Positions 1-5,213 of a stretch of DNA of 11,016 bases are shown here, in pieces. Both the position numbers and the translations under genes were made by a program. The notes under the pieces were generated by a model that was given only the letters and a program-made list of their open reading frames with translations, made no database searches and was not told where the DNA came from. Position 1 is the first letter of the stretch; the number at the start of each line of letters is the position of its first letter. Origin of the DNA: an uncultured Lachnospira sp. (GTDB lineage: Bacteria > Bacillota > Clostridia > Lachnospirales > Lachnospiraceae); contig CAMZGB010000026.1 in assembly GCA_947306285.1 (NCBI GenBank), forward strand, positions 1 to 11,016. The letters are read 5' to 3'.

Positions 1-128
1 AGCCAAACGCTCAGGCACCACAGGATGGACAGAAAAGTCAGAAAAATGATTCTGACAAAAAAGGAAACAATGACGACAAAAAAGATAACGACGACGATGA
101 TGATGACGAAAAAGCAAAAACACAATAA
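1..128 (+). CDS. C-terminal tail of an unidentified protein (5' end outside window)
   Basis: An open frame enters from the left edge (codons in phase with position 3) and ends at TAA 126-128. The visible ~41 residues are hydrophilic and low-complexity: Gln/Pro/Asn at first, then alternating Lys and Asp/Asn with a run of six Asp, ending EKAKTQ. No domain is recognisable. Such charged tails are common at the ends of exported or membrane proteins in this kind of genome, but nothing here proves localisation. A good intrinsic terminator follows 40 bp downstream, so this is the last gene of its transcript. The other two forward frames either stop early or give no sensible composition. Confidence 0.7.
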   Translation, partial: PNAQAPQDGQKSQKNDSDKKGNNDDKKDNDDDDDDEKAKTQ

Positions 129-167
129 TAGTTAAATGTTAATTAGTTTCTTTCATTATTTTCTCCG

Positions 168-197
168 AAAGAAGTCCTAGAAATAGGGCTTCTTTTT
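168..197 (+). terminator. Intrinsic terminator after the partial first gene
   Basis: The stem GAAGTCCTA (171-179) pairs with TAGGGCTTC (184-192) with one G-U pair around a GAAA tetraloop. AAA 168-170 extends the stem into the T-tract TTTTT at 193-197. It separates the truncated first gene from the next promoter. Confidence 0.85.
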
Positions 198-198
198 C

Positions 199-227
199 TT
201 TATAAATAGAAAAAAGTTTTGTATAAT
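199..227 (+). promoter_or_regulatory. Sigma-A-type promoter of the 238-843 gene
   Basis: A perfect TATAAT (-10) lies at 222-227. A weak -35, TTTATA at 199-204, sits at the ideal 17 bp spacing. The predicted start of transcription is about 233-235, only a few bases before the ATG at 238. The -35 partly overlaps the end of the preceding terminator T-tract. Confidence 0.6.
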
Positions 228-237
228 AGTGGACGTT

Positions 238-843
238 ATGAAAAAGTATACTAGAACGTATAATAAAACAAAAAAGAATAATAAGTCGAATAGTAAATCT
301 AAAAAGAATGGAAATACAATTTCGACTATACAGGGATATATTGTGTTGGTGACACTTTTGTTGATACCACTTATTTTTTCATACTTCTATTTTAATCACG
401 CAACGGTAATAGAGATTCCTAAGGGCTGTGGCTGGTATGCCACAAGAGAATGGGATTTGAAATATTATGATTGTGCAGTAGGCTCTAATCAGTATAAGGT
501 GGATCAACTTTGGCATAAAAAGGGAACTGAAGATGAGCAAGGCTTCCAAAAACTAAATGGTAGATATCTAATTGCGTGCACCAGAACCTTCGGCGAAGTA
601 GGAGACAATATTGACTTTTATATGTCCGATGGAACAGTGCTCGAATGTATAATTTATGATAATAAGAGTCAGGAGAAGACTTTTTATGATCAAAACCCAG
701 CAGACAAATGGGGCCATCATCACGGAGCAGTAGTTATGGAATTTGTCGGTTCAGCAAAGCTTGAAAACAACCCATATAAGAATCTTGGACTTCAGAAAGA
801 ACATACAGTTAAAGCCATTAGATACGATAATATCCTAGATTAA
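238..843 (+). CDS. Membrane-anchored extracellular protein of unknown function
   Basis: 201 residues from the ATG at 238. A GTG nine bases upstream is in frame but lies only 2 nt after the -10 box, so it would probably not be transcribed. Residues 1-28 are very basic and Asn/Ser-rich (cytoplasmic side). Residues ~31-52 form one transmembrane helix, and ~55-201 would be extracytoplasmic. The ectodomain has four Cys (about 64, 79, 114, 137). A beta-rich section at ~108-170 (GRYLIACTRTFGEVGD, then DGTVLECII, then GAVVMEFV) has the alternating hydrophobic pattern of small beta-barrel domains such as the 3D/double-psi barrel fold. That resemblance is my inference and no catalytic site is evident. 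There is no SD upstream. A hairpin terminator follows, so it is monocistronic. It sits next to cell-wall genes, which suggests an envelope role. Confidence 0.85.
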   Translation: MKKYTRTYNKTKKNNKSNSKSKKNGNTISTIQGYIVLVTLLLIPLIFSYFYFNHATVIEIPKGCGWYATREWDLKYYDCAVGSNQYKVDQLWHKKGTEDEQGFQKLNGRYLIACTRTFGEVGDNIDFYMSDGTVLECIIYDNKSQEKTFYDQNPADKWGHHHGAVVMEFVGSAKLENNPYKNLGLQKEHTVKAIRYDNILD

Positions 844-846
844 TTA

Positions 847-896
847 AATAGCAGGTATTTATTCATAAAATGAACACAATTACCTGTTATTGTTTT
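847..896 (+). terminator. Probable intrinsic terminator after the 238-843 gene
   Basis: AATAGCAGGTA (847-857) pairs with TACCTGTTATT (881-891), 11 bp with one G-U, around a 23-nt loop. A short GTTTT follows at 892-896. The loop is large and the T-tract short, so termination may be partial. Confidence 0.6.
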
Positions 897-919
897 ACGC
901 AGAACTAAAAAATGGAGAG

Positions 920-948
920 TTTACATAAATTTAGATACGGTATATAAT
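920..948 (+). promoter_or_regulatory. Strong sigma-A-type promoter of the NlpC/P60 gene
   Basis: TTTACA (920-925, 5/6 to TTGACA), an exactly 17 bp spacer, then perfect TATAAT (943-948). Transcription should begin 6-7 nt after the -10, at about 954-955. That is the A of the start codon or the base before it. Confidence 0.85.
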
Positions 949-954
949 AGCGCT

Positions 955-2199
955 ATGGGTTTGAAACGAATTAACGGAACAAAACTAAATATAGCTGTAG
1001 CTTTAGTGATGGCAGTAGCTTTATTCTGCACACCATCTGTTATGGTGGATGCAGCAAAGAATAAGGCTAAAACAAAAAAGGATATAACTAAATCTACATA
1101 TAAAGAAGTAGGTGCTAAGGATGTAGCATCTGTTTATGATGTGAAAACAAACTCTGTAAACATCAAACTTGATGGTTATAAAAATAAGGATGATATTGTC
1201 CTTAAGTTTTATGAAAAACAGGATGATGGTAAATATAAAGAGATTAAGACCACTAAAAAGAAGAGCAACAAGGGTGACTATTTCAAGTTTAAACAAGTAT
1301 TAAATGAAAAGAGTGACTTTGATTACGGAAAAGAGTATAAGTATAAACTTACATGCAAAGAGCACTATGTTGAGAAAAAGAGTTTGCAAGAATACTTCGA
1401 TTATGGCAACTCTTTAAAAGTAGGCAGCAAACAGATTTTCTCTAAAACAAATAAAAAGGTATTATCAGACGGAGACAAAATAAACCTTAAAAACACAGGA
1501 AATCTTTTATCATACAAATACAAAAATAGTAAAACTACAAAGACTTTTAAAACTATATCAAAAAGAAAACGTTTATTAGAGTTTTCTAAAAAATATAAGA
1601 AGGTAGTTTACTCTCAAGCTAAAAGACATCAAGAGGGATTTGCAGATTGCTCATCGTTTGTTTATGCATGTTATAAGAATATAGGCATGAATATGGGAGG
1701 AGAAGGCGCAAATACAGAGACTGAACTTGGATGGTGTGAGAAGAACGCTCTTAAAGTTAAGATTGGAAGCGCAAAGTTAGGTGATATTATCTTTTATTCT
1801 GATGAAGATATAGATACTTTTGAGGATCACTATAAACATGTAACTCATGTTGCTATGTTTAAAGATAATAAGACTATAATGGAAATGTCCGGCGAAGGAG
1901 TGAACTTTAGAACTAGAGCAGTATCTGCTAGAGATCACGACTGTATAGCCGTATATCGTCCAATTTACGACTCTAAGGACTATAAAGATAAGGATAACAG
2001 TAAGCAAAACCTCAAGAAGTCTAAAAAAGAGCGAGAAGCTAAATTATTAAAGAAGGCTCGCAAGGATAGAAAGAAAGAAAAAGAAAGAGAAAAACAGGCT
2101 AAGAAGAAGGAAAAGAAATCTTCAGTTAAAGAAACAACCAAACCTCAAGAAAGTGTAGTAATAATTGAAGATGAAACAACCGAGAAATCAGGTTGGTAA
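955..2199 (+). CDS. Secreted NlpC/P60-family cysteine peptidase (peptidoglycan hydrolase)
   Basis: 414 residues. A signal peptide occupies ~1-34 (basic start, hydrophobic core, cleavage near VDAA). Residues ~55-160 form a Lys/Tyr-rich beta module, possibly Fn3-like. The NlpC/P60 domain covers ~205-337: catalytic Cys232 in DCSSF, the GD-x-IF strand at 276-280, and catalytic His298 in HVTHVAMF. The usual third polar residue position is taken by Glu310 (MEMSG). Family members cut D-gamma-glutamyl-diaminopimelate or related stem-peptide bonds in the wall; the exact bond here is unknown. Residues ~343-390 are an extremely charged Lys/Glu/Arg helix followed by a Thr/Glu-rich end, perhaps a wall- or polymer-binding tail. 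There is no SD, and the ATG falls at the predicted transcription start, so the mRNA is probably leaderless. It converges on the SleB-like hydrolase across a shared terminator. Confidence 0.92.
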   Translation: MGLKRINGTKLNIAVALVMAVALFCTPSVMVDAAKNKAKTKKDITKSTYKEVGAKDVASVYDVKTNSVNIKLDGYKNKDDIVLKFYEKQDDGKYKEIKTTKKKSNKGDYFKFKQVLNEKSDFDYGKEYKYKLTCKEHYVEKKSLQEYFDYGNSLKVGSKQIFSKTNKKVLSDGDKINLKNTGNLLSYKYKNSKTTKTFKTISKRKRLLEFSKKYKKVVYSQAKRHQEGFADCSSFVYACYKNIGMNMGGEGANTETELGWCEKNALKVKIGSAKLGDIIFYSDEDIDTFEDHYKHVTHVAMFKDNKTIMEMSGEGVNFRTRAVSARDHDCIAVYRPIYDSKDYKDKDNSKQNLKKSKKEREAKLLKKARKDRKKEKEREKQAKKKEKKSSVKETTKPQESVVIIEDETTEKSGW

Positions 2200-2204
2200 T
2201 AATT

Positions 2205-2338
2205 AATTGACGGACATTAAATAGTTTATATATAGTAACAATAGAAAAGAGCAAGGGAATGAACGATTGTTAATGAATCCCTTGCTCTTTTCTATTGTTT
2301 TAAAATGTTTAAATTATTTAAATTGATGTCCGTCAATT
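2205..2338. repeat. Long imperfect inverted repeat between two convergent hydrolase genes
   Basis: The outer arms are a 13-bp perfect match: AATTGACGGACAT at 2205-2217 and its reverse complement at 2326-2338. The right arm lies inside the last codons (IDGH) of the minus-strand hydrolase. Going inward, both arms carry TAAATA(G/A)TTTA, then a 22-bp perfect stem (2237-2258 with 2278-2299). The left arm therefore looks like an inverted copy of the hydrolase 3' end plus its terminator, with a CAATT deletion. The whole unit is about 134 bp. Confidence 0.8.
2237..2299. terminator. Bidirectional terminator, 22-bp perfect stem
   Basis: Bases 2237-2258 pair perfectly with 2278-2299 around a 19-nt loop. 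The stem has a G/C-rich top (GAGCAAGGGA) and an A/T-rich base with TTTT in each direction. It serves both the plus-strand NlpC/P60 gene and the minus-strand hydrolase. The T-runs are partly inside the stem rather than after it, so efficiency is uncertain, but position and stability fit a shared terminator. Confidence 0.8.
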
Positions 2339-2802
2339 GATAGTCTTGATCCGGCAACATAGCCAGAGAAAAATTTAAACTTTTTCATATTTATTTTTTT
2401 TCCATGATATTTAACTGTCTTACTTCCATTAAGAGCAGAAGCAGCAGCTTTTTTTACGCTCTTACTCATTTTACCGCGGTCATATAGTCTATATGATCTA
2501 GCAAGTGAACCGTTTCTAACTGGAGAAAATTGTCCACTCTGGTAAACAACGCCTTTAACACTGTTAGGGAACTGTCTAGATTTAACTCTGTTCATAATAA
2601 CAATTCCTACGGCCTTCTTACCTGCGTAGCTTTGGTTACCTGCTTCGCTGTAGATAATTGCTGATAATAGTCTTAAGTTAGCGGCATTGTAACTCTTCGC
2701 TTGGACTGTTTTGTTAGCTGTAGGACCAACAAACAATGATGCACCAAGCATTGATAATATTAATGTTGTAAGAACAATTGTTTTTGATATTTTTGCTTTC
2801 AA
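2314..2802 (-). CDS. Secreted SleB/CwlJ-like cell wall hydrolase (Hydrolase_2 family)
   Basis: 162 residues. A signal peptide covers ~1-35 (KAKISKT, hydrophobic core, cleavage near VQA). A compact SleB-type domain fills ~40-162: YSEAGNQ with the likely catalytic Glu53, then GKKAVGIVIMNRV, the region before QFSPV at 91-95, and a terminal GHQF. SleB/CwlJ enzymes act as lytic transglycosylases or related hydrolases on peptidoglycan, classically on spore cortex. Small secreted versions without a binding domain are also common in vegetative Clostridia, so a spore role is not implied. The start is a TTG (2802-2800), chosen because a near-perfect SD, GGAGGAGAG, ends 2 nt before it and the signal peptide begins there. 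The first in-frame ATG would cut into the signal peptide. It has its own promoter and a possible WalR-type site in the leader. Confidence 0.9.
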   Translation of the reverse strand: MKAKISKTIVLTTLILSMLGASLFVGPTANKTVQAKSYNAANLRLLSAIIYSEAGNQSYAGKKAVGIVIMNRVKSRQFPNSVKGVVYQSGQFSPVRNGSLARSYRLYDRGKMSKSVKKAAASALNGSKTVKYHGKKINMKKFKFFSGYVAGSRLSIDGHQFK

Positions 2803-2804
2803 AA

Positions 2805-2813
2805 CTCTCCTCC
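2805..2813 (-). promoter_or_regulatory. Ribosome binding site fixing the TTG start of the SleB-like gene
   Basis: On the minus strand GGAGGAGAG lies at 2813-2805. Its GGAGG core is 6 nt from the TTG at 2802. This is the strongest SD in the window and it offsets the weak start codon. Confidence 0.85.
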
Positions 2814-2817
2814 AAAT

Positions 2818-2834
2818 TTTACAAAAATGTTACA
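2818..2834 (-). promoter_or_regulatory. Candidate WalR (YycF) binding site in the SleB-like gene leader
   Basis: The minus strand reads TGTAAC-ATTTT-TGTAAA. This fits the published WalR direct repeat TGTWAH-N5-TGTWAH at every position. It lies between the predicted transcription start (~2848) and the SD. WalRK controls wall hydrolases in Firmicutes, and a site downstream of the promoter would suggest repression. AT-rich DNA yields chance matches, so the call is tentative. Confidence 0.4.
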
Positions 2835-2854
2835 ATTTCTTTTCACGAGTATTA

Positions 2855-2883
2855 ATTAAACCATGTTTTTTGTAATTTGTCAA
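2855..2883 (-). promoter_or_regulatory. Strong promoter of the SleB-like hydrolase gene
   Basis: On the minus strand there is a perfect TTGACA (-35, 2883-2878), a 17 bp spacer, then TTTAAT (-10, 2860-2855) preceded by TGG, which is an extended -10 element. The predicted start is near 2848, giving a leader of about 45 nt. Confidence 0.8.
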
Positions 2884-2924
2884 CCAAAATATGTAATAAT
2901 TGTGAGTTTTAAAGAATTCACTTT

Positions 2925-2956
2925 TTGGTGCATTTTTTGGTTTTTTGTACTATACT
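2925..2956 (+). promoter_or_regulatory. Possible promoter of the MMPL operon
   Basis: Overlapping -10 candidates TACTAT (2948-2953) and TATACT (2951-2956) lie 43-46 bp before the start codon. TTGGTG (2925-2930) is 17 bp before the first. The matches are moderate, so an activator or another sigma factor may be involved. An imperfect palindrome (2902-2921) sits just upstream. Confidence 0.35.
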
Positions 2957-2998
2957 TAAATAAGGAACGTTAGACTTAAAAAAGGAAGGTTTTTTGAT

Positions 2999-5209
2999 AT
3001 GAAGACTATGATTAAAAGAATGATATGTATGGTTGTTGTAGCGGCTATGGTATGTGCATATGCGCTAGGAACTACTAATGCAAGGGTAAAAATTAAGAAA
3101 CCAGAAGTATCTGTTAATCAGATGGGAAACTTTCTTGCTGGAAAGGTTAGTAAGAAAGATGCAAAGGCTAAGAAGCCGAAGAAAACGGAGACAGTTTATA
3201 TTGAGTTAAATGGTGATGGTGGAGTTAAAAGCGCCACTGTTAGTGATTTGCTTGAAGTTAAGGGTAAAGACCCTATTAAAGATAAGTCTTCGTTGAAGGA
3301 TATTAAGAATCTTAAGGGGGATGAAAAATATACTAATAAAGATGGAAACCTTATTTGGGAGAATAAAGGTAAAGATATTACGTATCAAGGAACTTCAGAT
3401 CAGACACCTCCAATTAGTGTTGATATTTCGTATACACTAGATGGACAGGACATTTCAGCAAAAGATTTAGAAGGAAAGAGTGGAGAACTACAAATACAGT
3501 ATAGTTTTAAGAATAATGCTAGAACAAAAGGACATGATTTTGTACCATTTTTGATTCTAGGTGGCTTTATGCTAGATAATGAAACATTTAACAACGTTCA
3601 AATAGATAACGGAAAAGTTGCAGATTATGACGAATCAAAGATAGTTCTTGGCTATGCAGTTCCTGGATTGGAAGACTATTTAGAGAAATCTATCAAGGGA
3701 GCAGACGAATACCTAAACAAAATAGATTTATCTGATAGTTTTACAATTTCAGCGGACGTTAAAGATTGTTCAATGAGTATGGGACTAATTATTGCGACAT
3801 CAAACATTGGAGATTTCAATATTAAAGATGCGATTGACCTCTCAAATATTAAATCTAAGATGAAGCAGCTTCAAGATGGAGCAGATGCTTTAGTGGATGG
3901 TACTAATCAGTTGTCAGATGGTGCTGACAAGTTATCGGATGCTTCGTCGAAGGTAAAGAAAGGTTCTAGCAAACTTACAAAAGGACTCAAAAAAGTATCT
4001 AAAGGAACAAAGAAGTTTCACAAAGGAAATAAAAAGTTCCACAAGGGATTGAAGAAGGGACTAAAGAGCGCTAAGTCTGGTGCAAAAAAGTTGGCAGATG
4101 GCTCGGACAAATTAGCAAAAGGCGCTAAAGATGTGAATGACGGCGTAAAGAAAGTAGATAATGGCGCTTCATCCCTAGATTCAGGCACAAAAGAGTTGTC
4201 TGGTGGTGTGGAGCAAATATTAAACGGCTTTGAGAAAAAGGGCGGAATTAATGATGGCGCCAAGGCATTAAAGAATGGAACAAAGAGTGCTAACGATGGA
4301 GTTAAAAAATTAGTTGAAATGCTAAAAACAACTCCAAGTTCTCTTGATGAACAGATAAATCAAGTTCTAGCACAAGTCAAACAGGCATCTGGTGGAGCGA
4401 TTAGCACTGAGGAGCAACTATCTGCTCTTATTGAAGGAATAAATAGTGCAGTAAAGGGTGGTACACCTTTGGAAACTGTTTTGGCTGCAAAAGGTTTAAA
4501 TGCGAATACATACTTCGCACTTGTTCAGGCATACTATGCTATTCAAACACTTGAAAGCGTCAAAGCAGCACTTGCCTCAAAGATTAGTTCACATTCAGAG
4601 GAAATAACAGCTCTTGTGAATGGAATGCAAGAGTTGGAAGATGGCTCAAGTGCTTTAACAACAGGTCTAAACACTGTTTACGGTGGTTTATATAGCTTAA
4701 GTCAGGGAGCATCTGCTTTGTCCGAAGGCACTGGTACGTTGAAGAATGGTACTAGCCAGTTGTCAAAGGGAACAGATTCACTAAAGAGTGGTGCAGATAC
4801 TTTAAATAGTGGAATGGCAAAACTATATAGTGGAGTGAAGGTAATGACTGTTAAGTTAGGTGGAGTAAGCCCTCAATTAGTTACAGCTTCAAGCAAGCTA
4901 AAAAGTGCTATGGCTCAGGTTTATGCTGGATCAAAGCAGCTATCAAAAGGTATGGTTCCATTCTGCAATGGAATTGATACTTTAAACGATGGTACAAAAC
5001 AACTAAAAGATGGCGCATCAAAGCTCAATAATGAAGGCATCAAGAAGATTACATCGTTATTTGGAAAGAAAGCCGATGAGGCAATAGATAACATCCAAGA
5101 TTTATTGGACGCTGGCAGTTCATATAAATCATTTAGTGGTATATCAGATGATATGGATGGACAAGTGAAATTTATTTACAAGACACCAGAGATTGGAGCA
5201 TGGGAGTAG
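2999..5209 (+). CDS. Secreted glycine-heptad-repeat coiled-coil protein, MMPL partner (YhgE/Pip-like repeats)
   Basis: 736 residues. The start is ATG 2999 with SD AGGAAGG at 2983-2989, 9 nt away. A signal peptide or anchor spans ~1-28. Residues ~60-285 are a beta-rich extracellular domain. Two blocks of L-x-x-G-type heptads follow, with Gly every 7 residues: ~291-436 and ~541-673. A ~100-residue, mainly helical linker lies between them, and the tail is ~680-736. Such heptads are known from YhgE/Pip-type proteins and MMPL-associated proteins of Firmicutes. Unlike YhgE, there is no C-terminal multi-TM domain, so the protein is soluble outside the cell or N-anchored. The two blocks could fold back as an antiparallel helical hairpin, as in adaptor subunits of exporters (inference). 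It is first in a tight operon, 4 bp before the transporter, and is probably its extracellular accessory. No enzyme motif is seen. Confidence 0.9.
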   Translation: MKTMIKRMICMVVVAAMVCAYALGTTNARVKIKKPEVSVNQMGNFLAGKVSKKDAKAKKPKKTETVYIELNGDGGVKSATVSDLLEVKGKDPIKDKSSLKDIKNLKGDEKYTNKDGNLIWENKGKDITYQGTSDQTPPISVDISYTLDGQDISAKDLEGKSGELQIQYSFKNNARTKGHDFVPFLILGGFMLDNETFNNVQIDNGKVADYDESKIVLGYAVPGLEDYLEKSIKGADEYLNKIDLSDSFTISADVKDCSMSMGLIIATSNIGDFNIKDAIDLSNIKSKMKQLQDGADALVDGTNQLSDGADKLSDASSKVKKGSSKLTKGLKKVSKGTKKFHKGNKKFHKGLKKGLKSAKSGAKKLADGSDKLAKGAKDVNDGVKKVDNGASSLDSGTKELSGGVEQILNGFEKKGGINDGAKALKNGTKSANDGVKKLVEMLKTTPSSLDEQINQVLAQVKQASGGAISTEEQLSALIEGINSAVKGGTPLETVLAAKGLNANTYFALVQAYYAIQTLESVKAALASKISSHSEEITALVNGMQELEDGSSALTTGLNTVYGGLYSLSQGASALSEGTGTLKNGTSQLSKGTDSLKSGADTLNSGMAKLYSGVKVMTVKLGGVSPQLVTASSKLKSAMAQVYAGSKQLSKGMVPFCNGIDTLNDGTKQLKDGASKLNNEGIKKITSLFGKKADEAIDNIQDLLDAGSSYKSFSGISDDMDGQVKFIYKTPEIGAWE
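3869..4306 (+). repeat. Coding heptad-repeat block 1
   Basis: Encodes residues 291-436 of the coiled-coil protein. Gly recurs at 294, 301, 308, 322, 329, 336, 343 and 350 (Ala at 315). After an 11-residue step it recurs at 361, 368, 375, 382, 389, 396, 403 and 410, and after a 10-residue step at 420, 427 and 434. The middle is very Lys-rich, with a KKFHKG unit duplicated in tandem. Confidence 0.85.
4619..5017 (+). repeat. Coding heptad-repeat block 2
   Basis: Encodes residues 541-673. Gly occurs at 542 and every seventh position to 612, then again from 644 to 672 at the same period. It is more Ser/Leu-rich and less basic than block 1, so the two blocks are charge-distinct. Confidence 0.85.
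5202..5206 (+). promoter_or_regulatory. Ribosome binding site fixing the start of the MMPL gene
   Basis: GGGAG, overlapping the last codons of the upstream gene, is 7 nt before ATG 5214. This supports ATG 5214 over the in-frame TTG at 5193, which has no SD. Confidence 0.75.
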
Positions 5210-5213
5210 ACTT

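Noticed and set aside
229..237. In-frame GTG upstream start for the first complete gene
   Set aside because: It begins 2 nt after the TATAAT at 222-227, so it should lie upstream of the transcript start. ATG 238 is used instead.
920..936. Second WalR box at the NlpC/P60 promoter (TTTACA on the plus strand)
   Set aside because: The partner hexamer at N5 spacing does not fit the consensus, and TTTACA is better explained as the -35.
2902..2921. CRP/FNR-type operator reading of the GTGA...TCAC palindrome
   Set aside because: The half-site spacing is 12 rather than 6 for CRP, and the FNR core TTGAT/ATCAA is absent. It is kept only as an unnamed palindrome.
4018..4263. Minus-strand open frame of 81 codons opposite the heptad repeats
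   Set aside because: It is a shadow of repetitive Lys/Gly codons on the plus strand, with Phe/Pro/Ser bias and no SD. Other antisense frames over 50 codons in this window look the same.
5193..5213. In-frame TTG start for the MMPL gene, overlapping the previous gene
   Set aside because: It has no SD. ATG 5214 has GGGAG at a good distance and gives a normal MMPL N-terminus.
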